Source of the DNA: Apostichopus japonicus
Taxonomy: Eukaryota; Echinodermata; Holothuroidea; Aspidochirotida; Stichopodidae
Length of the DNA stretch: 64,000 bases
Reading direction: 5' to 3'
Assembly: GCF_037975245.1 (NCBI RefSeq)
Contig: NC_092565.1
Coordinates: 9,847,499-9,911,498, forward strand
Every line of letters begins with the position of its first letter. Position 1 is the first letter of the stretch. A program made the translations under genes and the position numbers. Below the pieces are notes generated by a model. That model was given only the letters and a program-made list of their open reading frames with translations. It ran no database searches and had not been told where the DNA came from. Positions 35,191 through 45,659 of this stretch are shown here, in pieces.

Positions 35191-36675
35191 TTAATATTTA
35201 ACCAGTTTCATTACTGCTTTTCGGAAACCTAAATTGGTGACAACGTATAAGATAGGATTGACTGCGGAATTCGCACACACAAGAACAAAGAATGCCAAAT
35301 CAAGCAACGGAGGTAACTCGATCATTCCCAGAGCGTGTAGTACAAGCCCTATGTAAAATGGCAACCAACAGACTAGGAACACTGATACCAATATGACGAC
35401 CACCTTGACAGCTTTTGTGCATCCAAACAGCTCATTCTTTTTTTGTTTTCTTCTTTCACATGTGGCACATTTTAGAGTTGGCGAAATTATACTGATATTC
35501 CTAGCCACTAGTCCATTACTTCTCGATGATGAGAAGTCCGTTGTTGAATTTTGTTGTATTTTAACATTAAAATTAGATACGGACACATTTTGATCATCAC
35601 TAGTAAGATGATAACCCACGCTACTAACACTGTTGCCAATTCTTGACGAGACTTCTGAAAGATCACAGTTTTGACCGCGTTTGCCCGTTGTTTCACTTAG
35701 TTCTCTCTCTGTAACATCATCGATTAGCGATGATATTTTTGTTATCTCTTTGTCTCCTTTCCTCTCAATATTGTTGTTTTCCAGTTGTCTGCTCGATGCC
35801 ATCGACGATGTTCCCATTTCGAAATGATCTTTGATATTATCTCGCAAATCCTTGCTTTTCAAGAGGTCGGTGTCTAAAGTATTAGATGAATCTTCGTGCT
35901 GACCACTGTCGTGTAGATGTTGGGTTGTATACTTGTCACCATGGTGATGTACCACTTTCTTGTTTCTGGATGTGATTTTATGCTCATTCCTACAAGGAGT
36001 CGCAACAATATCAAGGAACTCGCGCCTTCTTTGTATCAAGTGTTTGAGCATAAGCGTGTTATAACCCACGAGATGGGAAACGGGTAGAAGAACGTCGACA
36101 GAAAACGTCACCACTGTATACAATGCGTCTGTGACAATTTCATTATTACTGCAGAAAGACATAAATCTGTCACTTTGATCCAGCCAAACATAAATCATGA
36201 CCGAAAATATCAGTATGACGAAATAAGTGATTGAAACCAGTTTTTTAGCCATTCTTGGTGTCTGCGTTTTCTTGTGATGTATCACGTCTTTTACCATAAG
36301 ATATCGATCACGTGATATCAGTAGAACCATGTAAATGGATGCAAGTAAAGCTAAAAATGAAGCCCAAAATGACAAATGGCAAAATAAATAATTGCCTGAC
36401 AAATCCGGTGAAATTATGCTCGCAATGCTAACTGGCATGATTATAATTCCCACCAAAAAATCGGCTATAGCTAAATTGAAAATATAGCAGTTAACTCCAG
36501 TTTGCCGAAGTTTTCCGTCTTTACAAAATGCAACTATTGTCACAAAATTTCCTAAGACAATTATTACTGCAATAAAAGATCCAATAACTAAAAAAGAATA
36601 AATAATACCATCGTGTATTACGAAACTGGTCTCGTTTGGTTTCTCCGTTCGAGAAAGTGATTCACTTTGATTCAT
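35191..36675 (-). CDS. Class A GPCR, array copy 4, 494 aa, intact
   Basis: All class A landmarks are conserved as in copy 2, with Ser at 3.32. Start reads MNQSES rather than MDQSES. Extracellular loop 2/TM5 reads DALYTVVTFSVD, like copy 2, whereas the late third loop (SVGYHLTSDD, KIQQNST) is like copy 3. It has a one-codon insertion after HHHGD (KYTTQ against NTTQ), a one-codon deletion at ARNISIIS, and ends VKY rather than VKH. It is the copy nearest the SDR gene, and its upstream flank is cut short at about 37650. Confidence 0.93.
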   Translation of the reverse strand: MNQSESLSRTEKPNETSFVIHDGIIYSFLVIGSFIAVIIVLGNFVTIVAFCKDGKLRQTGVNCYIFNLAIADFLVGIIIMPVSIASIISPDLSGNYLFCHLSFWASFLALLASIYMVLLISRDRYLMVKDVIHHKKTQTPRMAKKLVSITYFVILIFSVMIYVWLDQSDRFMSFCSNNEIVTDALYTVVTFSVDVLLPVSHLVGYNTLMLKHLIQRRREFLDIVATPCRNEHKITSRNKKVVHHHGDKYTTQHLHDSGQHEDSSNTLDTDLLKSKDLRDNIKDHFEMGTSSMASSRQLENNNIERKGDKEITKISSLIDDVTERELSETTGKRGQNCDLSEVSSRIGNSVSSVGYHLTSDDQNVSVSNFNVKIQQNSTTDFSSSRSNGLVARNISIISPTLKCATCERRKQKKNELFGCTKAVKVVVILVSVFLVCWLPFYIGLVLHALGMIELPPLLDLAFFVLVCANSAVNPILYVVTNLGFRKAVMKLVKY

Positions 36676-36808
36676 GATTTACAAAGAAAATATTCAATCT
36701 CAGCAGACGACGAGAAGTTAACCAAAACTGATCAATTTACACAATGATAAACTGGAGGCTGAAATATACCACCATTACATATCCATTCACCGCGACTAGT
36801 AGGAAACA

Positions 36809-36922
36809 TTTATAGAGCTGTTTTGATGCTGTGATTTAGTCTTGTAATTGAAAGAAGTGACGTAAAAATAAGTTCGAATAGTGACGTTTAATGGATGTAA
36901 TCCGACCTCGTGGTCACGTGAC
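36809..36922 (-). promoter_or_regulatory. Promoter of GPCR copy 4
   Basis: TATAAA on the minus strand (36809-36814), TGACGTAA (36858-36865) and GTCACGTGAC (36913-36922). Confidence 0.6.
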
Positions 36923-37668
36923 TGTTAAACATCTTAAAATAATTGAACTCCATATATGGATGATAATAATGACCATTATTATGTCCATTACCCTTGTTAT
37001 TTGAAAATACGAGCTCTTGTAACGAGAAATGAAAAACTTCATGCGAGCGTAAACTCCTCTTCAAAAAGCACTTAGCTCCTTTCATGTTTCTCTTGATATG
37101 CTGTTGTTGAGGTTGTTTGGTAAAAAGCTTCGTGTTGGATCTGCAGGTTTATAATGACCTAATAACCTATGTATTATAAGAAAACAACGTTTTGCTTTTG
37201 ACTGAATCACGGTGTAGATTAACTGTTTCATGAAATGTGTTTTATAATTGAAATAGTGGTGGAGCGATAAAAGCTAGACTCTTCTAATGGATGAACGTCT
37301 ACGTTTGTTTAAAAAAGAAGTAATAGCAAACAACAAGGATCAGATTAAATATAATCACGCAATTTCGTGATGTGGAAAGTGGGCTGGATGGGGCCAGGGG
37401 TCCACCCGGGACCCGGCTCAATTAGGTGGTTTGGTGAAACATGAACTGAATAACAATTTATACTTATTAAATAATATGGCCTTCTTACAGATAAATGAAG
37501 ATCAACGAGAGGCCCGCTGACTTTTTTTACTCGGCTCACGACTCAGTTGGAAAAACACGATCAGGTCTGGAAACTAAAGGATAATATTAGACAGTCTTAG
37601 ACAAACTTCTGAATGATTCTCCCCTACCTCCACCCTTTCCTTTTTGAAATCCGTAGCATGACATAATG

Positions 37669-38587
37669 TTACTTAAGAAATTCCGCAGAGGTTGCAGCCA
37701 TTTGGTTCCCTGTCGGATCCACGAGCACCGTCCTCACTGAAGACTCGACGTGAAGACTGGTTTGGATACATACATCAGGCTTTTCCTCCTTAACGCATTC
37801 CTTTATCACCTCTGCGACATCTTTACCCGTTTGCAGTTGTTTCTCGTACAGAGGGGCGTAGTTTGCCATGAACTGCTCCTGGAGGGCTTTAGCCAGCGGA
37901 TCTGTCGCGGTACTTTCTTCTTTAGTCATGCCTTGAACGGATCCTAGCTTGTTACTCGAAACGTTCGTTGCAAAAGCAGTCTCCACTGGACCAGGTTGAA
38001 TACTGGTCACGCTAAAATAATATAAAGATAAATAAGGGTATAAGGAAGAGAGAAACATGGAGCGAGAATGATCAGAGTCGGTGATCCCGGGGATCAAAAG
38101 GGGCACGTTACCCCAACCCTTCCCTATCAGGTTTTTGAAAACCATGAAAGTTCCCCATTTCATAAATTTGTAGATGAAACTTAACTCTTTTTTGATGTTG
38201 CTATTTTGGTAATTTTAAAAATGGCATTTTTGTTACTTCATATGCCTTTGTTGATAATGTAAGGAAAAGTGTAAATAAAATGTACCCTGATGTCATCTAA
38301 ACAATGTTGCTTTGTTGAAAAACATTCAGATAGAGGGGTTTGTAGTAGAGAATACCCGAGGATCACTTTTGTCGGGAAGTTTTAAGGTAATTTTGTGCAT
38401 TGCCGATTCAAATCGAAGTCAAATGTCCGACTGCCTCTTAGAGGTTGGAAACTACAACAACAACAAAATGAAAAAACTAAAAAAGGAGCTCACCTGATAT
38501 TAAATTGACGAAGATAAGGCGCCAAACACCCGACTAAGCCTTCTATAGCAAACTTAGAGGCTGCGTAGAAATCACAGAACATGGGAG
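37669..38587 (-). CDS. RDH8 / 17beta-HSD1-like short-chain dehydrogenase, last two exons
   Basis: NAD(P)-dependent oxidoreductase of the classical SDR family, probably acting on retinoids or steroids. The upstream exon (38494-38587) encodes PMFCDFYAASKFAIEGLVG with the catalytic Y-x-x-x-K. It joins through AG|C to the terminal exon (37669-38011), starting VTSIQPGPVETAF, the PG motif after the active site, and running to a stop after SAEFLK. Borders TTTCAG|CT, ATCAG|GTGAGC and TTTTAG|CGTG are good and the phases agree. The layout (YAASKFA-EG, L-x-x-FNI, EPGPV-T-like) matches RDH8 and HSD17B1. The Rossmann exons (TGxxxGIG, NNAG) are not visible upstream to 45.6 kb, so the gene is either split by long introns and the palindromic insertion, or broken. 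Confidence 0.82.
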
Positions 38588-40770
38588 CTGAAATGAAAAA
38601 AAAGAAACATTGAATTCACAGATGCATCAAGATTTAATCCAAGATTCAAGAATTGTACAGTTAGCATTAAGAATCATTCCTGAATGCAGCTGTCAGTGTA
38701 ATCAAGCCAGAAAATATTTATGTATTTCAATGACAGATACTTCCGCTTAAAATAGTAAACTTGGAAATCCAAGCATGTTTATAAGAGATAGTACTTTATC
38801 TTATACTTTATTGTTAGCCTATATAGTACAACCATCAAATGTTCCAAATTTAGGCTATTTTTTCTTCTCTATATAGAGGAAAAGACAAAGTTAAAAAGGA
38901 GCCCCCAAAAAAATATTATTACAAATATATTTAAATAAATTGCCCACAGAAATTATTAAACCAAAGACCAAGAGTGGGCTGTGGGTTGGTATGGAGCGCC
39001 GAAAGGGTAATGTATTATGTTGTTTACTTCTATGCTGTCTGTTATTCATTATTGTCTACTTCAACGTTGTTGACGGCGTTGTTCATATTTATGACGTCAA
39101 AATACGTATACACTTTCAAAGAATTTAGTCTGCTTCAGAACTAGCCAAAATGTCAGAGAGAGCCAACTATCTCAATCTGTAGGATTAGGTTATGCGAACA
39201 AAATGATAGCAGAAATGAAAGAAAACTCCGTATAAACTAAAAACTAAAGGCTATGTGATGTCTTGTTTCATGATGGTTTGTATCTTATTCTTGCAGCTGT
39301 GTTCTGTTAGGCTACATTATAATGGTCGGGCTTAAGTGTCTCCAATTCATATCACGTGACTACATGAACCTTTGTTAATGCGAGTGTTATACAGCTCTTT
39401 AAACAATACCACCACGACATCTCATTGCAAGGTCAAATAATTAATATAATAGTAATAATAATAACAAAAAATTGCCTGATGTGGAAACGGGTTATGGATG
39501 CGGCTTAAAAAAAGTATAATATTACTCCGTGAATAAGTTGAAAGATAATTGAGAGGACTTGGGTAGGTTGAACTGTTATATGCTGTCGTCGTCAAGGTGT
39601 TGGCTTCTACACTGTAGACGTCTAAAGCCATCGATTGAAGCATTCACTCCTCTTTTGTGGTTTGACAGTACCGTCAATTCATTAGCTTTTTGTACGATCA
39701 GTACAATGGACAATCCTTTGATCGTTTTACTTACACTCACATCGTTCAGTTTAACTCTTCTCCTAAGCCCCAAACTCTGTTTCGATTTATCGGGGGAAAA
39801 TCAATTTGTAAGGTATGGTGTGAACAGTGGATCAAATCCCCTTCTATGTTCCGTTAATGCGAATATTCGGCACGCGCCAGTGAACTGCAATATAGCTTTG
39901 TTACATGTTTTTTGTCAACTAGACTGACTCTCTAGTTGACATAAGAAGAAGAAGAAGGAAATCAAAGTCTGCAGGATTTATCAATGACATGGATACGTGT
40001 ATAACGTTTCCTGAAAGATTAAAATGCTTTCGGATGTTTGATTTGATACTTTACGAGCTTGCTGTTGTAAACTGATCTGATATGTAAGCCAAGTATCAAG
40101 TCTTTGAAATTATCTATATTCCAGTAGAAATAAATCTCTCGAAGATTGTCAAAGCCTGATTTGGAAAGCCCTTAATGGAATACCATAACAATGATGGAAA
40201 TATAACTGACAACAGACTTACTCAGGTAAATATTTTATATTCAGCTAGTTGTTTGACGGAGTCTGTGTGGGTGTGTGTGTGTATGTGAAGGGGGTGGGGG
40301 TATGGGTAGGTGTGCGAAGTAGAGCATATATGAGACGAAGGAAACATATTGAGCTATACGGACGGTAAAGACACATTTAGAATTGGGGCATATCTATCAT
40401 ACTCTTAATTACAGTAATAAAATTTGCTTTTTCAAAATCATTGTGAAGAGAGAAAGACAATCATGAAGGCAATTGTGTCTATACTTTATCGAAAGTTTGA
40501 ACATTTTTCCCCCCCAAAAAACTACTCTTGCCAACGCCCTGGGGATTCCCCCATGCATATCCATGTTTAGTTGCTTGAAAGTGTGTAGTGTAGGCCTATG
40601 TGTCTATCGACGTTTGTTTACAATATATGCTTACGGCTTCATTTACAGGTAAACGACCTCAAGACCGTTTATAAATACGGTAGTATTTTGAGTGAATCAT
40701 TTTGTTCCAAATTCTTTGTTATATATATATATATATATCTATATATATAAAATCACAAATTCTCCACGTA
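38588..40770. other. Intergenic or intronic DNA upstream of the SDR exons
   Basis: No SDR cofactor-binding exon found. Overlapping open frames of 122 codons (plus, 39559-39927) and 65 codons (minus, 39576-39773) have no motif I recognise and may be a transposon remnant. A (TA)n tract sits at 40721-40749. Confidence 0.45.
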
Positions 40771-40904
40771 GTCAGGTGGCTTAGCAACAATTTTTAGGCT
40801 TAACGTTACCGGCCGGACAAAAGTACCAAATTTGGCATGGAGTTTCTTTTCGACCTATCTATCGAATTTATCCGTGGAACCCACTTTATCGGTTCCGATT
40901 TTTC

Positions 40905-41260
40905 AAGATGGCGGCCAAAATCCAAGATGGCCGCCAGAAAAAAAGGAAATGTCATATATCTGGCTGTAAAAATCGGAGATGAACAAATGAGGGGTCAATT
41001 CAGGTGTTTCCGGGGTCACTGAAACAGATGATGATCATGGCATGTTGCTTGAGTAACCCACTTCCAAGATGGCGGCCAAAATCCAAGATGGCCGCCAGAA
41101 AAAAACGAATATATCTGGCTGTAAAAATCGGAGATGAACAAATGAGGGGTCAATTAAGGTGTTTCCGAGCTCACTGAAACAGATGATGGTCATGGTATGT
41201 TGCTTGGGCCACCCACTTCCAAGATGGCGGCCAGAATCCAAGATGGCCCCCTGGAAAAAA
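40905..41260 (+). repeat. Left-arm AAGATGGCGGC tandem units (three)
   Basis: Paired motifs AAGATGGCGGCC and AAGATGGCC start at about 40907, 41068 and 41220. They are separated by a shared body with CTGTAAAAATCGGAGATGAA and ACTGAAACAGATGATG. AAGATGGCGGC is the published YY1 consensus; binding here is inference. The mirrored set is at about 44045-44402. Confidence 0.8.
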
Positions 41261-41909
41261 AAAGGAAATTTCATATATATTCAATCCCCAGACCCCCTGT
41301 GCCCTTTTCTGATCGGGACCATCAAACCTTCCGTCCTCAAACATGTAAATGAAACCGGGCTTGCACCCTGACTATATGTTATGGCTGGTATTCTAATTGT
41401 GTCACTTTGGCTCAGGAAGCCACTTAGGACTTATTGGGGAACTTTGAGGTGTGATCGACCGTGGATAGACACTGCCGCAAACCCGTTATTATATGGGAGT
41501 TACGAGTGTCATGTAAGACTGATTACATTGAGTTAACTATATAATAGGGTAACTTGAGGGAAAACAGACCAGATGTGAATACCGACTCATTGAGAGATTT
41601 TGTAGGATTGTGCACCCTTCATAAACACAACTTCAATTGTGCGAACAACACATGCTAAGTCAGGTCACTAGTCATCTGAGGTATTTAGGTCGTTCTTTTC
41701 GAACCTGTACTCCAGGGCTGCTATTAGCAAGGATCTCCTGGAAGACTTGTTGTCTGGTATAGACAAGCCCCCCCCCCCCCCTTCATAAACACATATCACA
41801 TCTGCGAACAACACACGCTAAGTCGGGTCACTAGTCATCTGAGGTCAACCAATAACACTAATAACCAAAACAACAACAATAACAACCAATAACACCAATA
41901 ATGAAGGCG

Positions 41910-43645
41910 TGAAACCATCATTCCCACACCAACCGGACAAAGGGACACTCCAGCAAAAGGTGTTGCATAGTCCTAATGGCTTTACAGCCCACACAGGGAC
42001 AAATCCCATAACCTAATCGCCACCTGACTAGGCGAAAATGGTTAGTGATGAGGACCCCTTGTGCAATCCTCCTCGCGAAGTCCCGGAGACGGCTATCTAG
42101 TGACTTACAACACACAGAACACCACACATCTGGAGAGATGGCGGTTTGGCAAGCCGAGGGGGCCACGTTAAGCAGAACATCTGGCCCACCCTCCTCTTTG
42201 ATTCTACAAAGTGAGTCACCAATCTGAGTATATACACCCCGAAGAGCGTGTCGCCTTTGGCCGGTTATTGGAAAAGGATCTGGGCCAGTAGTGGCGAAAA
42301 AGAAAACCACCCCAGAACCTAACAAAAAAGGCAAACGAGGGATTCTCAAACGCAACGAAAAAACCTTTCAAAAGGAGTTAGCGCAGTTAAGATGGTAGGT
42401 GGACCAAACCATGCCCACCCGCTCAAGGGGGTCATTTACAGAACAGTCCTTTTGAGAAGGTTTGGTTTGCACGTTCCCCAAATGAAATAAAAAATGATCC
42501 TCTCCAATCGCACCAAGGAATAATCTGGTGCAGCGATCAACGTACCAGGATACCAAAGGAGAGGAAAAAATAAAACGATTGACAACTGTAACCTTCCCAT
42601 GGAGGGAGAGTCACCTCCAATTGAATGTGTCGAGCCTTGCCTCCACCTGATCAGCCTTCTCGGCCTAAGTGGTGGCCTCCGGGGCACCATAACCTAGCCA
42701 GATGCCGATTACCCTGATCATGACATCTGACCAAGTAACATGGAACGGGAGGGATTGGCCGCACAAACCTCCTGAATGCAGCCCTTCGGTCTTGGACTTG
42801 TTAAGCCTGGCACCATAGCCTCTTAGAAGGTGGCCAAAACCTTCGATAAAGGCTTGAAGGAGACGAGGTCCGACACAATACAAGTGACGTCATCGGCATA
42901 TTGCACGCATTTAACTCTAGCCCCACCCGGTACATTGAAAGGTCGAAACCCCAAGCATCTGTCCAGCGAGGTACTGAGCGTTTCGCTGAAGAGAACATAC
43001 AACAACGGGGAGAGGGGACAACCCTGACGGACTCCCCTTCGAACCGGGGAGGGACCAGAAGTAAATCCGTTAACAGTGACCATGCTCGTGACGTCCTTAT
43101 ATAGTAACGAGAACCAACGAATAAACACTGAGCTCAATCCGAAGGACTCGCACAGCGCAAGTCTGGAGAGGACCTACAATATCCGGCATCACATTCGCTA
43201 AGCGATTTCCTAATGCTTTGGCCAGGATTTTGTAGTCCAGATTTAACAGCGTTATTGTACGCCTATTAGGGTTCAAAGGGTCTCCCGACTTTGGGAGGAG
43301 AACAATATTTCCAGCCCTCTGTGTTTGGCTCATGTAACTCAACTGGAAAGCGTTAGCGAACACGTCTCTAAAGTCCCCACCGAGAACCTCCCAGAAGTCC
43401 TATATAACTCAGCAGGGAGGCCATCGGGACCGGGGACTTTCCCTTCTTCATCGCTGCTACCGCTGTCCAGAGCTCACCAACGGAGAGATTCGAACCCAAG
43501 CTATCGTTTTACTATGAGGGGGGGGGGGGGGGCTTGTCTATACCAGACAACAAGTCTTCCTGGAGATCCTCGCAAACAGTAGCCCTGGGGTACAGGTTCA
43601 AAAAGAACGAGTTAAATGCCTCAGATGCCTAGTGACCTGCTTAGC
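41910..43645 (-). pseudogene. Decayed LINE (Tx1/L1-like) reverse transcriptase fragment
   Basis: Reading on the minus strand, successive frames encode FNSFFLNLYPRATV, then MKKGKSPGPDGLPAELY, IVLLPKSGDPLN, RRTITLLNLDYKILAKALGN, VRRGVRQGCPLSPLLYVLF, the catalytic YADD, LNKSKTEG, and near the end a C-x-x-C..H..C zinc-knuckle-like region (CPCVGCKAIRTMQHLLLEC). Order and motifs fit the RT and C-terminal part of an L1/Tx1-type non-LTR retrotransposon. Several frameshifts break it, and no endonuclease domain is present. Its 5' segment extends into the right arm of the palindrome, and an inverted copy of that segment lies in the left arm. Confidence 0.8.
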
Positions 43646-44524
43646 ACGTGTTGTTCGCACAATTGACGTTGTGTTTATGAAGGGTGCACAATCCTACAAA
43701 ATCTCTCAATGAGTCGGTATTCACATCTGGTCTGTTTTCCCTCAAGTTACCCTATTATATAGTTAACTCAATGTAATCAGTCTTACATGACACTCGTAAC
43801 TCCCATATAATAACGGGTTTGCGACAGTGTCTATCCACGGTCGATCACACCTCAAAGTTCCCCAATAAGTCCTAAGTGGCTTCCTGAACCAAAGTGACAC
43901 AATTAGAATACCAGCCATAACATATAGTCAGGGTGCAAGCCCGGTTTCATTTACACGTTTGAGGACGGAAGGTTTGATGGTCCCGATCAGAAAAGGGCAC
44001 AGGGGGTCTGGGGATTGAATATATATGAAATTTCCTTTTTTTTTCCAGGGGGCCATCTTGGATTCTGGCCGCCATCTTGGAAGTGGGTGGCCCAAGCAAC
44101 ATACCATGACCATCATCTGTTTCAGTGAGCTCGGAAACACCTTAATTGACCCCTCATTTGTTCATCTCCGATTTTTACAGCCAGATATATGACATTTCGT
44201 TTTTTTCTGGCGGCCATCTTGGATTTTGGCCGCCATCTTGGAAGTGGGTTACTCAAGCAACATGCCATGATCATCATCTGTTTCAGTGACCCCGGAAACA
44301 CCTGAATTGACCCCTCATTTGTTCATCTCCGATTTTTACAGCCAGATATATGACATTTCCTTTTTTTCTGGCGGCCATCTTGGATTTTGGCCGCCATCTT
44401 GAAAAATCGGAACCGATAAAGTGGGTTCCACGGATGAAATCGATAGATAGGTCGAAAAGAAACTCCATGCCAAATTTGGTACTTTTGTCCGGCCGGTAAC
44501 GTTAAAGTTGCTAAGCCACCTGAC

Positions 44525-45659
44525 TATGAACCACCGAATGTGTAGAGAATGATGAGGCGAATTTCAAAATATGACAGATTAAAGTGCTCAGAGTCGGGGT
44601 CAAATTAGCCTAAATTTCGCGAACTCCTCCTAAAGAGTAAGTCCGATCAAGTCGAAACTTGGTGTGTAGGTACCATGCATTGCCCTCCTGCTTAATATTT
44701 CGAAAGGAAAGTTGAATCATTACCGGTACGGTAACTAAATAAACTATTCGTTCAGTTCAAACGCAGATTTATTTTTGAAAAGAAAATATCTCCAATGACT
44801 ACAAATCAGACTAGCGTCCTCCCTCGGCTGGAAGTGAACATCAAAAACTTTACGAAAGTGACAGTAAGCCTTTAATAGGTTTATAAGGTACCTTTTGTGG
44901 TTTAGGTTGGCAAGGTTGCCAAAGAGCGACGCTATGGAGAGGCACGGTAGCTCTAACTAAGGTAACAGTGAAGCGTTAGGGAGCAAAAACCCGTCAGTCT
45001 CCTCTGTAAACATACTGAGTAGGCTACTCTTTAAATCACAAAACTGACATGGGGCATCTATCTTGCGCAAGATTAATGTTAAACTGAAAGGTATGATGTG
45101 AATTGTGTTTCATATCAAAGTTATCCCGGGTGTAGCCTGTCGTGCAAATGTCATTCAAAGAGTTTGTTATTGTCTTACAAAGTTAATGTAGGCTAGACTA
45201 AGTTAGTCTGTTGAATGATAGAGAATCCTAGGCCTAGGTTAGACAACATCTCTTACTAGGCCTAGGTTACGACTTCTAAGTAAGTGCACTGTGCACCAAG
45301 ATTTGTCCAGTTTGTCCGAAAGTTGACAAACCGAAGGTTTACTTTAGCAGCTTGGCTCACTATTTAACACAGTTTAATTTGAGTTCCCAGCCTAATTACA
45401 GTTACAAGTACAATGTACAGTAGCACTAGCAGGATGGGTGGAAGGAAAGACAAAAATAAAGATACAGCTACCCAAAACATCGATGAATCACTGTCAAGTA
45501 TTTTGTGTTTTCTTATTGTTTTCCATAATAGTATATCACAGATTTTTACTGAAGCAAGTTGCATACAAATCAGGCAGCTAGAAGTTCTTGAAAAGGCTGA
45601 TAATTAAAATGGATGGACAGTATATCCAAGGAGTTTCGACTCGTGTGAATACATGAGCA
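44525..45659. other. 5' flank of the KNDC1-like gene
   Basis: Should hold the promoter and 5' UTR. An in-frame TGA lies just before the ATG (45654-45656). I saw no clear TATA box. No other exon recognised. Confidence 0.4.

Larger units (their letters stand above)
22010..37650 (-). repeat. Four-copy tandem array of a ~4.4 kb GPCR gene unit
   Basis: Homologous units follow each other head to tail. GPCR start codons lie at 23532, 27782, 32239 and 36675, giving periods of 4250, 4457 and 4436 bp. Not only genes but the spacers align almost base for base, so the array is recent. Unit 1 lacks a ~150-bp spacer block present at about 29071-29220 and 33490-33645, and has different sequence at 24251-24310. 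A spacer segment of about 33 bp is duplicated at 28814-28880 in unit 2 only. The right edge lies in the 3' flank of the SDR gene; the left edge abuts the minisatellite. Confidence 0.95.
40771..44524. mobile_element. 3.75 kb palindromic element with ~1 kb inverted arms around a LINE fragment
   Basis: Bases 40771-41767 and 43533-44524 are inverted repeats of about 1 kb, mostly matching with scattered substitutions and small indels, both starting GTCAGGTGGCTTAGCAAC at the outer end. Each inner end meets a homopolymer (C run from 41768; G run 43518-43532). Each arm holds three units of about 155 bp with AAGATGGCGGCC and AAGATGGCCGCC motifs. The centre holds a minus-strand LINE fragment. No transposase frame is visible, so it may be a nonautonomous foldback-type element or an inverted duplication. 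No clear target-site duplication at the edges. Confidence 0.8.

Noticed and set aside
22042-36675. Calling the receptors histamine H3, muscarinic or other aminergic receptors
   Set aside because: The long third loop and motifs suggest it, but all copies have Ser instead of Asp at position 3.32.
39037-39107. Possible missing SDR NNAG exon on the minus strand
   Set aside because: A stretch reads MNNAVNN, but flanking residues, stops and splice sites do not fit an SDR exon.
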